DNA from: an uncultured Collinsella sp. | GTDB taxonomy: Bacteria; Actinomycetota; Coriobacteriia; Coriobacteriales; Coriobacteriaceae | Assembly: GCA_902478995.1 (NCBI GenBank) | Contig: CABSNF010000043.1 | Coordinates: forward strand, 1 to 18,628 | Direction of reading: 5' to 3' | Length of the DNA: 18,628 nt | Shown: positions 6,041 to 13,616 of the stretch, piece after piece | Layout: each line of letters starts with the position of its first letter | Position numbering within the stretch: the stretch's first letter is position 1 | Notes under the pieces: model-generated | Told to the model about the DNA's origin: nothing | Database searches by the model: none | Seen by the model: only the letters and a program-made list of their open reading frames with translations | Made by a program: the position numbers and the translations under genes

Positions 6041-7483
6041 CTATCGACCTCCCTGCGGCACCGTATCATCGCGCATGAGCTCGGCCAGCGCCTCGCGATC
6101 GATACGCAGCGCATCGCCGCCGACTGGGTCGAGCGAATCGCCCTGTCCGGCGAGATCTTTGGCCTGTTTGCGCTCCGCACGGGAAAGGCCCCGCTCGCGA
6201 TACTTTTGCGAATGAGCGGTGTACATGTTGATGAACAGGATGACCAAAAAGCTAAAGACAATAACGACGACGACCCAAAAGAGGGCCACCGACGTGTTGC
6301 CGCCCATCCACTCAAAGTAGATGGCGATGGGAATGGTCTGCGTAATACCGGCGTAGTTGCCCGCAAAGAACAGCGTGCAGCCAAACTCGCCCATCGCGCG
6401 GGCAAAGGCGAGCACCGTGCCGGCGGCAATAGAGGGCCACCCAAGCGGCATCATAAGCTTGGTAAAGATGAGACGCTCGGACCATCCCAAGGTTCGCGCG
6501 GCGTCGAGCATCTGCGTGTCGAGGCCCTCGAAGGCTCCGAGTGCCGTACGATAGACGAGCGGGAACGACACCACCACGGCAGAGATCACCGCCGCCGGCC
6601 ACGTAAAGACGATCGAGACGCCGTGCGCGATAAGCCACCGACCGACCCCGGTCGATCGACCAAATAGCATAAGCAGCAAAAAGCCGCACACCGTAGGCGG
6701 CAGCACCATAGGAATCGTAAAGACCGAGTCGAGCAGGCCCTTGATGCGACTCGAGGTACCCATAGTCTTCCACGCGGCGAACAGGCCCAGCGCAAAGGAG
6801 ATCAGCAGGGCAAGGCCGCTCGTTTTTATGGACACCCAAAACGGGCGATAGTCGATGTCGCCCAAAAAGGAGGCCAGAGAGGTCCAGGGCCCCTGCTCAT
6901 CCCGCAATACGACAGACGATGCTTCTACCATTTGAGCGCTATCAAGCCAACGCGCGCCGCCCTTGGCATCACCCGAGGCTGATGCAATCACCACATAGCG
7001 GTCCCCATCCGCACCGCGCTCGTCAAAGCCATAGGTATACCCGCCGGCATCAAACGTTGTTTCCGCCGTGACATACCAAGGAAGATCCACGTCCCCCAGC
7101 TGCGCACCTCCCATGCAGTTTGCGCTGTCGAGCTTACAGACGAGGGCCTTGAGACCCGATACGCACTCGTTGTCCTGCAGATCCAATCCATACTTCTCGA
7201 CCGCCTTGGGCGATATCCACACCACAACGCGATCGACAGCAGGCGCCACTACAAGGTCTACGTCCTCGTCAACGGGAAACCGGTAGCCCTCAGGCTGGCC
7301 CTCCATGGCACGAGCGGTCCCCTTGGCCAACCGCTCAAAACCCTCGATCCCATAGGAAAGCCCATGAGCGGTCGCAGCAACCTGGGCCCCGCCCTCAGCG
7401 TCCCCAGCAAACGCAAATCCCGGCACCCAGCAAAGCGCGAAAGTCAAAGCACAGGCGACAAGCATGCGGAATCTATTAAGCAC
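6041..7483 (-). CDS. modB: Molybdate ABC transporter permease (ModB) with an extracytoplasmic domain
   Basis: This is the membrane channel of the molybdate importer. Typical ModB has about 225 residues; this protein has 480. Residues 1-26 form a hydrophobic export signal or first membrane helix ending in AFA. Residues 27-215 are a soluble segment with three Cys (107, 116, 123). From residue 216 the normal permease follows, with helices near 219-238, 252-274, 290-311, 352-375 and 400-420 and the ATPase-contact EAA loop around 326-350 (DAARTLGWS). A cytoplasmic tail of about 60 residues ends the protein. I chose GTG 7483 because GGAG lies 6 nt upstream and it places the basic residues directly before the hydrophobic stretch. 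An earlier GTG at 7552 overlaps the modA stop (TAGTG) and would add 23 residues. The added domain is unrecognised. Confidence 0.88.
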   Translation of the reverse strand: MLNRFRMLVACALTFALCWVPGFAFAGDAEGGAQVAATAHGLSYGIEGFERLAKGTARAMEGQPEGYRFPVDEDVDLVVAPAVDRVVVWISPKAVEKYGLDLQDNECVSGLKALVCKLDSANCMGGAQLGDVDLPWYVTAETTFDAGGYTYGFDERGADGDRYVVIASASGDAKGGARWLDSAQMVEASSVVLRDEQGPWTSLASFLGDIDYRPFWVSIKTSGLALLISFALGLFAAWKTMGTSSRIKGLLDSVFTIPMVLPPTVCGFLLLMLFGRSTGVGRWLIAHGVSIVFTWPAAVISAVVVSFPLVYRTALGAFEGLDTQMLDAARTLGWSERLIFTKLMMPLGWPSIAAGTVLAFARAMGEFGCTLFFAGNYAGITQTIPIAIYFEWMGGNTSVALFWVVVVIVFSFLVILFINMYTAHSQKYRERGLSRAERKQAKDLAGQGDSLDPVGGDALRIDREALAELMRDDTVPQGGR

Positions 7484-7551
7484 GAAAAGCTCCAAGCGAA
7501 TACAAGGACGGAGTGAAACACAAAACGATGGAATTATCGCGCCAAGCCGCA

Positions 7552-8427
7552 CTACGCGGAAAGCTCAAAGCCGTACTTCGCCCAAATCTTCTGCGCCTTC
7601 TTGTTGGTCAGGCAGAAGTCGATGAACGCCTTGGCCTCGTCGGCGTGCTCGGAGCTCTCGGCAACGGCACCCGGATACACGATGGGCTTGTGCGAGTCCT
7701 CGGGACACACGAAGGCCTCCTCGATGCCGTCATAGCGGAAGATATCGGAGCTGTAGACAAAACCAGCCACACAGTCACCTGTGGACACATAGGCGGCGGC
7801 GGTACCAACTTTGTCGGCCAGCGCTACCTTGTCGGCAATCTCGGGAGCATACTCGCCGTCGTCGCCCTCGGTACCGGTATAGAGGCCCACGGAGGCCAGG
7901 GCCTGGTTGGCGTACTTGCCGGCGGGGACGGTCTTGGCGTCGCCAATGGCGATCTTGCCGTTCAGGTTCGCGACGTCGGCGATGGCCTCGACCTTGGTGT
8001 CGGAGCCCTCGGCGCGAATGATGACAAGGTCGTTGACGAACATGTCCTCACGCGTGTCGGTGTCGATGAGCTCGGCGGCCTCGGCGTCATCCATGGTGCC
8101 CTTGGAAGCGGTGATGAGCATGTCGACCGTGGCGCCGGCACGCATCTGCTCGACGAGGTCGCCGGACGCCTTAAACTGCGTGTCGGCAAACGTGGTGCCG
8201 GTCTGCTCGGTGTAGAGCTCCTGGACCTCGGGCAAGGCCTTCTCGAGGGAGTTAGCAGCGAAAACCTGCAGCTCGACGGTTTCCTTCTTGGAAGAGGCCT
8301 TGGCGGAGCCGGCATCGGATCCGGCCGGCTCGGACGTCTTGCTGCCCGAGCAGCCAGCAAGACCAAGGCCGGCAGCGGCGACAGCAGAAAGCGAGACGAA
8401 TCCGCGGCGAGAAACCATATCGAACAT
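7552..8427 (-). CDS. modA: Molybdate-binding lipoprotein (ModA)
   Basis: This 291-residue protein is the extracellular binding component of the molybdate transporter. The N-terminus has a twin-arginine motif SRRGFVS (Arg7-Arg8), a hydrophobic stretch and lipobox LAGC (Cys26), so it is probably a lipid-anchored protein exported by Tat or Sec. A Ser/Ala/Lys-rich linker follows, then the type-2 periplasmic binding fold with FAANSLEKALPE, FKASGDLVEQMRAGA and DMLITASKGTMD, typical of ModA. I chose ATG 8427 because AAAGGG lies 6 nt before it; a TTG at 8433 in the same frame abuts that site. It is first in the modABC operon, just downstream of a TATAAT promoter covered by inverted repeats. Confidence 0.93.
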   Translation of the reverse strand: MFDMVSRRGFVSLSAVAAAGLGLAGCSGSKTSEPAGSDAGSAKASSKKETVELQVFAANSLEKALPEVQELYTEQTGTTFADTQFKASGDLVEQMRAGATVDMLITASKGTMDDAEAAELIDTDTREDMFVNDLVIIRAEGSDTKVEAIADVANLNGKIAIGDAKTVPAGKYANQALASVGLYTGTEGDDGEYAPEIADKVALADKVGTAAAYVSTGDCVAGFVYSSDIFRYDGIEEAFVCPEDSHKPIVYPGAVAESSEHADEAKAFIDFCLTNKKAQKIWAKYGFELSA

Positions 8428-8487
8428 ATTCAACCCTTTCGGACCTTGTGCCCGGGTACCCCACCGCGGGCTTTAATCTGCAATCAG

Positions 8488-8540
8488 ATTATACTTCTGC
8501 GCGAATAATGATAGCGAGAAATTATTCTCGCCAGAGAATA
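8488..8540 (-). promoter_or_regulatory. modA promoter with overlapping operator-like inverted repeats
   Basis: TATAAT on the minus strand (8493-8488) lies about 60 nt upstream of the modA start. Upstream of it, over the -35 region, lie GCGAGAA-atta-TTCTCGC (8514-8531) and TATTCTC-gcca-GAGAATA (8523-8540). Both have perfect 7-bp arms and they overlap, and a related half-site CGAATAAT lies at 8502-8509. Such an arrangement suggests repression by a dimer, as ModE does for modABC in other bacteria. The sequence is not a close match to the E. coli ModE site, and no modE gene is in the window. Confidence 0.55.
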
Positions 8541-8580
8541 TAGTTTCGAGTTAGCGTGCACCTCGGCGTCGCTTCGGCGG

Positions 8581-8617
8581 AAAACAAAGGCGGAGCAGCC
8601 CGTAAGGTCGCTCCGCC
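8581..8617 (-). terminator. Intrinsic terminator after mog/moaB
   Basis: On the minus strand an 8-bp stem GGCGGAGC/GCTCCGCC (8617-8589) is followed by TTTGTTTT (8588-8581), 14 nt past the stop of the molybdopterin adenylyltransferase gene. Confidence 0.8.
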
Positions 8618-8630
8618 GCAGGTAGTGCGC

Positions 8631-9110
8631 TTATTTGGCGTGTCCGCCGCCCGCCGTCATCTGGGCCGCATGTTCCAGCTGGTCCGCTATGGCCTCCCAG
8701 CTTTCGCGGGCGGCCTTCGTGGAACCGGGAAAGTTTACGACAAGTGTATGACCTCGTTGCATGCAAATAGCACGCGAGAGCATGGCGCGGCGCGTCTTGG
8801 TCATGGAGTATGCGCGAATCGCCTCTGCAATACCCGGCACATCGCGGTCGCAGACGGCACGCGTCGCCTCGGGCGTCACATCGCGCATCGAAAGCCCCGT
8901 GCCGCCGCAGGTAAGCACGACATTGGCGTGGCACTCGTCGGCGGCTTCCGCAATGGCATCACCGATCTCGCTGACGTCGTCGCGCACGACCACATGTGAG
9001 GCGACCGTCCAGCCCTGTGCCTCGATAAGATCCTCGAGTGCGGCTCCAGCCTCGTCCTGGGCAAGATCGCGCGTATCCGAGCACGTCACGATCGATATCT
9101 TCAACTCCAT
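8631..9110 (-). CDS. moaB: Molybdopterin adenylyltransferase family protein (MogA/MoaB)
   Basis: This 159-residue protein adenylylates molybdopterin so that MoeA can insert molybdate. The motif TCGGTGLSMRDVTPEA (67-82) is the family's GGTG..RD.TPE substrate loop, and VVNFPGSTKAARES (124-137) matches its second conserved loop. Length agrees with MoaB/Mog at 160-195 residues. ATG 9110 follows AGGAGG and lies 10 nt after the stop of moeA; the frame could extend to 9203 only by overlapping moeA. MogA and MoaB are close in sequence, so the symbol is a best guess. It is co-transcribed with moeA and ends at a clear terminator. Confidence 0.9.
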   Translation of the reverse strand: MELKISIVTCSDTRDLAQDEAGAALEDLIEAQGWTVASHVVVRDDVSEIGDAIAEAADECHANVVLTCGGTGLSMRDVTPEATRAVCDRDVPGIAEAIRAYSMTKTRRAMLSRAICMQRGHTLVVNFPGSTKAARESWEAIADQLEHAAQMTAGGGHAK

Positions 9111-9120
9111 AGTCTTCCTC

Positions 9121-10383
9121 CTACAGCACCGTTCCCTCGGGCAGGTCGACGCGAACAACGTCCACGACATCTCCCGCCTTGAGCTCGCACGGTCCTTCGT
9201 CAATACGCAGCAGGCAGTTGGCCCGCTGCATCGTGCCGAGCAGCGCCGAATTCTGCGTCTTGGCCTCGGTCACCAACAGCTCACCGGTCTCGGGGTCGCG
9301 CAAAACCGTGGCGCGATCGAAGAAGCGTCGGTCCTGGCGCTTCTTCACGCCGTGCGTCAATATCGCCTGCTGCACGGGACGCGCCCCCTCGGCAAAACCG
9401 CGCATCTTGCGAATCGCCGGGCGCGCGAGCATCTCAAAGCCCACATACGCCGCCGCTGGATTGCCCGAAAGCCCCAAATACGGCTTGCCCTCAAGCAGGC
9501 CAAACGTGATGGCCTTGCCGGGACGCATCGAGATCCGATCGAACAGCACCTCGCCCTCGCGCCGTACGAGCGTCGTCACGTAGTCGTAGTCGCCCGCCGA
9601 GGCACCACCGCTCGTAATGACAAAATCGCACTCTCGCGTGGCGCGATGCACCAGCTCGGCAATCGCCTGCTCATCATCGGGCGCAATGCCGTAGAACACG
9701 GGCTCGGCGCCGGCATCGAGTGCCTCGGCCATCAGCGCCGAGGAGTTGGAATCGCGGATCTGACCGCGCGCCGGCACCTTACTCGGTGCGACCAGTTCCG
9801 TGCCCAGCGAGATAATGCCCACACGTGGGGCGGCGTGTACCTTCACACTCGCGTATCCGGCGCTTGCCAGCAAGCCGGCGCCGGCCGGAGCCACGACCTC
9901 GCCGGCGTGCATCACAACATCGCCGGCATGGGCCTCCTCGGCGGCAGAGCGAACGTTCTCCCCTACCTTGGCAGGCGCCGAGAAGCGAACGTGCGAGCCC
10001 TCGTTGCCGTCGCCATCGAGCACGTCGACGATCTCGTATTTCACCACGGCGTCGGCACCCTCGGGCACCGGCGCGCCTGTCATAATGCGGACCGTCTCGC
10101 CCGCGCCGATTGCGCCCTCAAAGACATGGCCCGCCGCCTCGTGCCCTACGACGGAAAGCGTCACCGGAGTGTCACCGGTGGCCGCAGCAAGATCGGCTGC
10201 GCGCACGGCATACCCGTCCATGGCGCTGTTGGCAAACGGCGAGATATCGATATCGGCCACCGCGTCCTCGGCCAAGGGAAGACCGGTGGCCTGCCACACG
10301 GGAATCTCGACGAGATCGGTCGGAGCAACGTGCGACAGGACAATCGACTGTGCGTCATCCAGCGGAATGAGTTTCTCTGCCAT
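9121..10383 (-). CDS. moeA: Molybdopterin molybdenumtransferase (MoeA)
   Basis: This 420-residue protein inserts molybdate into adenylylated molybdopterin to give the active cofactor. Conserved blocks are SAMDGYAVRA (53-62), RIMTGAPVPEGADAVV (99-114), TSGGASAGDYDYV (257-269), FDRISMRPGKA (281-291) and GLSGNPAAAYVGFE (304-317). Length is normal for the family, with the C-terminal domain IV complete. ATG 10383 is preceded by AGAGG at 5-nt spacing; an in-frame GTG at 10389 overlaps that site. It is first in a two-gene unit with moaB. A short GC hairpin lies in its 5' leader. Confidence 0.95.
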   Translation of the reverse strand: MAEKLIPLDDAQSIVLSHVAPTDLVEIPVWQATGLPLAEDAVADIDISPFANSAMDGYAVRAADLAAATGDTPVTLSVVGHEAAGHVFEGAIGAGETVRIMTGAPVPEGADAVVKYEIVDVLDGDGNEGSHVRFSAPAKVGENVRSAAEEAHAGDVVMHAGEVVAPAGAGLLASAGYASVKVHAAPRVGIISLGTELVAPSKVPARGQIRDSNSSALMAEALDAGAEPVFYGIAPDDEQAIAELVHRATRECDFVITSGGASAGDYDYVTTLVRREGEVLFDRISMRPGKAITFGLLEGKPYLGLSGNPAAAYVGFEMLARPAIRKMRGFAEGARPVQQAILTHGVKKRQDRRFFDRATVLRDPETGELLVTEAKTQNSALLGTMQRANCLLRIDEGPCELKAGDVVDVVRVDLPEGTVL

Positions 10384-10401
10384 ATGCACCTCTTAATGTC
10401 A

Positions 10402-10446
10402 CGGCGCACAACAGGGGCGCCGATTCTTTATGCTTGTCTCAGTATA
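10402..10446 (-). promoter_or_regulatory. moeA promoter candidate and leader hairpin
   Basis: TATACT on the minus strand (10446-10441) could be the -10 box of moeA, though no -35 box stands out. A perfect 6-bp hairpin CGGCGC/GCGCCG (10422-10417 and 10407-10402, 9-nt loop) lies in the leader just before the ribosome-binding site. The same bases contain TATAAT on the plus strand (10443-10448). The hairpin is too small for the known molybdenum-cofactor riboswitch. Confidence 0.3.
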
Positions 10447-10558
10447 ATCCCCCGACGCACGACCGCGACTCGGCCTGTACCCGCAAATACACCTGTCGGT
10501 TGCAGGCTGCGAAACAGAATGGAAACCAACCCACCGGCTCGTCGCGTTTGCCGCGTTT

Positions 10559-10564
10559 TATAAT
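10559..10564 (+). promoter_or_regulatory. -10 box upstream of the ClC gene
   Basis: A perfect TATAAT lies 30 nt before the ATG of the ClC gene, giving a leader of about 20-25 nt. No good -35 hexamer lies 16-18 nt upstream. A second TATAAT on the same strand at 10443-10448 would give a longer leader. Confidence 0.45.
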
Positions 10565-10593
10565 GCTTGCGTTGCAACCTAAAAGAGGAACGT

Positions 10594-12015
10594 ATGGCTC
10601 ATAACGACAAACCCGAAAGCGCAAACGAGGCGCAGGATCATTCCCAGCCGCTCGACGACGGCGGCTTTTTCTCCCTGAACGACATCATCACGGCAGGCAG
10701 GCATCAGATCACCCGCTCCGAGCAGCTCTTGGCTGCCGACACGCGCCGCAACGCCCGCAACCTACTCGCGAGCGCTAAGTTACTCGTACTCGTCGTCATC
10801 GTCTCGCTCGCCATGGGCGTTGCCGCTTGGGCGTTTTTGGCCTCGTTGAATATCGCGACCGACTATCGCGAGCACCATTCGTGGGTGTACGCCCTGCTCC
10901 CCATCGTGGGTATGGCCACCGCGTGGGTCTACAAGAACCACGGTCTCGCCGCCAAGCGTGGCAACAACCTGGTCATTGACTCCGCCCTGGGCACACGCCT
11001 CATCCATATGCGCATGGCCGTCCTCACCTTCGTCTGCTCCACGCTCACGCACCTAACGGGCGGATCGGCCGGTCGCGAGGGAGCTGCGGTGCAGATTGGC
11101 GGCACCATCGCCAGCAACGTCTCGAGCCTCGCACACCTCAAAAAGCATGATCACCACGACCTCATGCTCGCTGGCATCTCGTCGGCCTTTGGCGCCGTAT
11201 TCGGCTCGCCCCTTGCCGGAGCTTTCTTTGGCATGGAGATGTGCTTTATCGGCAAAATCGACTACACCGCGGGCATCTACTGCCTGGTCGCCTCGTTTAC
11301 CGGCTACTTTACGTCGCTTGCCTTGGGAACCGAGTACGAAGCGAATGTTATAGCCAGCGTTCCCAACATGACACCACGGACGGTTGTCATCGTTGTTATC
11401 AGCGCCATTATCTTCGGTTTGACGGCACGCCTCTTTGCCTGGTCGGTTCGAACCGTCAAGAGCCTGTACGGTCGCTTTATCACCAATTACCTTATTCGCG
11501 CACTCATAGGCGCACTCGTGGTTTTGGCCGCCTATGCCCTCCTCGACGCCTGGGACTACGCCGGCCTTTCCACGTGGCTTTCCGGCGCCGGTTTTGCAGG
11601 CAACACCACCCTGGCGGACGCAGCCATCAAGTTGGTCGTCACAGCGCTTACCCTGGGCGCGGGCTTCCAAGGCGGCGAGGTCACGCCCCTGTTTGGCATC
11701 GGTGCGGCACTCGGTGGCTGGATCGGTTGCCTTACCGGGCTCGATCCCAGTTTTCTGGCGGCTCTCGGCATGCTCGGCGTGTTCTGCGCCGGCCTCAACG
11801 TGCCCATCACCACCTGCATGATGGCAATCGACCTGTTCCACGGCACGGCAGCCGGGTTCTTTGTCATCGTGGCCTTTATCAGCTACCTAACCGCCGGACA
11901 CCGCGGCGTATACCCCGCCCAGCGCATCATCTCACCCAAGCGCCGTTCGCTTATTGTGGATGAGGGCGGTACGGTAGCGGATGCTATCGAGCGCCACAAC
12001 GACCTGATAGAGTAG
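10594..12015 (+). CDS. ClC-family anion transporter, probable fluoride/proton antiporter type (CLC-F)
   Basis: This 473-residue polytopic membrane protein has ClC signatures. GGSAGREGAAVQIG (156-169) holds the gating Glu162 needed for H+-coupled exchange, and GAGFQGGEVTPLFG (from about 355) is the second anion-site block. The first block, GSGIP in chloride-type ClCs, appears here as KRGNNLV (121-127). Replacement of the anion-site Ser by Asn in a GNN motif, together with GSAGREG, is what I know from CLC-F exporters that remove toxic fluoride. Fluoride specificity is therefore likely but not proved, and no fluoride riboswitch is visible upstream. ATG 10594 follows AAGAGG; the frame extends to 10567 without a better site. 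A lipid-kinase-like gene follows after 87 nt. Confidence 0.87.
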   Translation: MAHNDKPESANEAQDHSQPLDDGGFFSLNDIITAGRHQITRSEQLLAADTRRNARNLLASAKLLVLVVIVSLAMGVAAWAFLASLNIATDYREHHSWVYALLPIVGMATAWVYKNHGLAAKRGNNLVIDSALGTRLIHMRMAVLTFVCSTLTHLTGGSAGREGAAVQIGGTIASNVSSLAHLKKHDHHDLMLAGISSAFGAVFGSPLAGAFFGMEMCFIGKIDYTAGIYCLVASFTGYFTSLALGTEYEANVIASVPNMTPRTVVIVVISAIIFGLTARLFAWSVRTVKSLYGRFITNYLIRALIGALVVLAAYALLDAWDYAGLSTWLSGAGFAGNTTLADAAIKLVVTALTLGAGFQGGEVTPLFGIGAALGGWIGCLTGLDPSFLAALGMLGVFCAGLNVPITTCMMAIDLFHGTAAGFFVIVAFISYLTAGHRGVYPAQRIISPKRRSLIVDEGGTVADAIERHNDLIE

Positions 12016-12102
12016 ACGTAAGTATTCGACGTGCAGCCACAATCGGGGGCAATTCGACCTGAGCGCGACCGCACCGTCACGTCATACGCCGGGAGTCGCC
12101 CC

Positions 12103-13065
12103 ATGCACGCAACTGATTTTGGCCGCACGCTCATCATCGCCAACCCAGCCGCCCAGTCGGGTGCGGCGCACGAAGTTGCCGAGCGTCTGCAACGCTTTTT
12201 GGACATGACTGCACGCGCATCCCAGTTTGACTTGGTGCTAACCGAGCGCATGGGACACGCCAAGGAGCTGGCCGCACAGGCCCAGGGCTATCGCACCGTT
12301 ATCGCCCTTGGCGGCGACGGCGTGATTCACGAGGTCGTCAACGGGCTTATGACGCAAGAGGAGGACACCCGCCCCGCTCTTGCCATCCTACCCGTGGGCT
12401 CTGGCAACGATTTTGCCCAAACGCTCGGCATCGACGATTTCTCCGGTAAGGATTTTGGCGCGCTGCTCACCTGCGAGCTGCAGCGTCAGGACATCGGGCG
12501 CATTCGCTCGTGGAGCCCTGCGAGCGGCAGCGGCGAGGCTACCGTTGAGTACTACGACCAGACGCTCTCGGTCGGCATCGATGCCGCCATCGGCCTGGGC
12601 ACCACCGAGCTGCGCAAAAAGACGGGCCTCGCCGGCGCTCCGCTCTACACCCTATCGGGACTTGAGCAGTTTGGCCTGCGCTATCGCAACTACCCCATGA
12701 CCATCAGCTTTGATGGCGCGCCCGCCGAGCGCGTGCGGGCGATCATCATGGCAATTCAGCTGGGTCCTACCTATGGCTCGGGCTATCGCATCTGCCCCGA
12801 TGCCGACCCCTGCGACGGCGTACTCGACGTCTGCTACGCCTGCGGCCCCGTTCCGCGTGCGGTTGCCCTGCCTATGTTTCTTTCGGCCAAGGACGGCCAC
12901 CATACCAAGTTGCCGCCGGTTCGCATGCGCCGCTGCCGCCATGTCGAGCTCACCTTTGAGGAGCCCGACTACCCCATCCAGGCCGACGGCGAGCCCGTTG
13001 TCGCCTCGCGCATCGAGGTCGACATCCTTGCCGGCGTCCTCCACGTCTGGCATCCCACCCGCTAA
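12103..13065 (+). CDS. Diacylglycerol/lipid kinase family protein (DgkB/YegS-like)
   Basis: This 320-residue protein has the DAGK catalytic domain: IIANPAAQSG (11-20), the nucleotide-binding IALGGDGVIHEVVNG (67-81) and LPVGSGNDFAQTLG (96-109). The C-terminal half, with a GxxYGSGY-like turn and IQADGEPV near the end, matches the second domain of YegS/DgkB enzymes. Such kinases phosphorylate diacylglycerol or related lipids in membrane-lipid turnover; the substrate is not predictable here. ATG 12103 follows GGGAG at 7 nt and starts directly before the conserved strand. A GTG at 12031 would add 24 residues but has a poor ribosome-binding site. It probably shares a transcript with the ClC gene. 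Confidence 0.88.
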   Translation: MHATDFGRTLIIANPAAQSGAAHEVAERLQRFLDMTARASQFDLVLTERMGHAKELAAQAQGYRTVIALGGDGVIHEVVNGLMTQEEDTRPALAILPVGSGNDFAQTLGIDDFSGKDFGALLTCELQRQDIGRIRSWSPASGSGEATVEYYDQTLSVGIDAAIGLGTTELRKKTGLAGAPLYTLSGLEQFGLRYRNYPMTISFDGAPAERVRAIIMAIQLGPTYGSGYRICPDADPCDGVLDVCYACGPVPRAVALPMFLSAKDGHHTKLPPVRMRRCRHVELTFEEPDYPIQADGEPVVASRIEVDILAGVLHVWHPTR

Positions 13066-13072
13066 CCCCACC

Positions 13073-13143
13073 TAAGTTGCGGTGAAATAGGGACTGTTTT
13101 GCGGCTTTAGCTGCATAAACAGTCCCTATTTCACCGCAACTTA
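13073..13143. repeat. Long perfect inverted repeat between convergent genes
   Basis: Arms of 27 bp (13073-13099 and 13117-13143) are exact reverse complements. The middle forms a further 6-bp stem (TGCGGC/GCTGCA, one G-U pair) around TTTA with one bulged T. It starts 8 nt after the lipid-kinase stop and ends 8 nt before the stop of the convergent GGQ-protein gene, so it may stop or protect both transcripts. There is no U-tract on either strand. The AGGGACTGT core is shared with the palindrome at 13559-13589. Confidence 0.85.
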
Positions 13144-13151
13144 CAAGGAGG

Positions 13152-13532
13152 CTATTCGTCGCTGCCCGGTTTGCGTCGGTTGGCCTTTTTAATGGCGTTG
13201 AAGCGTTTGTCGTTGAGCCTGCGCTGGCGAGAGCGTTGAGGCACCTTGGTCTTTACGCGTCGACGCGGTGGACGCCCGCGACGCTCAAGCTCTGCCCTCA
13301 GCTTACGCAAACAGCTCGCACGATTCTGGAACTGACTGCGGCTCTCACGCGCCGTCACGACAATCCCCGAAGGGATATGTTTCATGCGTACCGCCGAGTC
13401 CGTCGTGTTCACGCCCTGTCCGCCCGGACCCGTCGCGCGAAACACCTGCACCTCGCAATCGCGCGCCAACTCCTCGGCCGACATCTCGGCATAGCGCGCA
13501 TACTCGCGCCATCCCATCTTATTCTCATCCAT
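13152..13532 (-). CDS. GGQ-domain peptidyl-tRNA hydrolase / release-factor-like protein
   Basis: This 126-residue protein carries the class-I release factor catalytic loop ATGPGGQGVNTTDSAVRM, with GGQ at 37-39, and a strongly basic C-terminal tail (RRGRPPRRRVKTKV onward). It lacks the codon-recognition domain of RF1/RF2. In this it resembles ArfB/YaeJ, which releases nascent chains from stalled ribosomes using a basic tail, but the loop is closer to RF1/RF2/PrfH (GVNTTDSAVR) than to ArfB. No RtcB ligase, the usual PrfH partner, is in the window. ATG 13532 follows GGGGAGG at 7 nt. It lies downstream of the xpt terminator, so it probably has its own promoter. Confidence 0.85.
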   Translation of the reverse strand: MDENKMGWREYARYAEMSAEELARDCEVQVFRATGPGGQGVNTTDSAVRMKHIPSGIVVTARESRSQFQNRASCLRKLRAELERRGRPPRRRVKTKVPQRSRQRRLNDKRFNAIKKANRRKPGSDE

Positions 13533-13552
13533 ATCAACACCTCCCCTCATAC

Positions 13553-13589
13553 AAAAAAATGTGACAAAGGGACAGTCCCTTTGTCACAT
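13553..13589 (-). terminator. Intrinsic terminator of xpt, REP-like palindrome
   Basis: A perfect palindrome with 15-bp arms around one central base (13559-13589) is followed on the minus strand by seven T (13559-13553). It lies 27 nt past the xpt stop. Its half-site GTGACAAAGGGACTGT resembles the arm of the repeat at 13073-13143, and palindromes of this form often occur in many copies in a genome. Confidence 0.85.
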
Positions 13590-13616
13590 CGCATACCAAT
13601 CGCTTGTGTTGCGCGC

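Noticed and set aside
10449..10593. Fluoride riboswitch upstream of the ClC gene
   Set aside because: The expected GGCGATG and pseudoknot segments are not visible; only promoter-like elements are seen.
12031..12102. GTG start extending the lipid kinase by 24 residues
   Set aside because: The GTG lacks a good ribosome-binding site, and the conserved domain begins just after ATG 12103.
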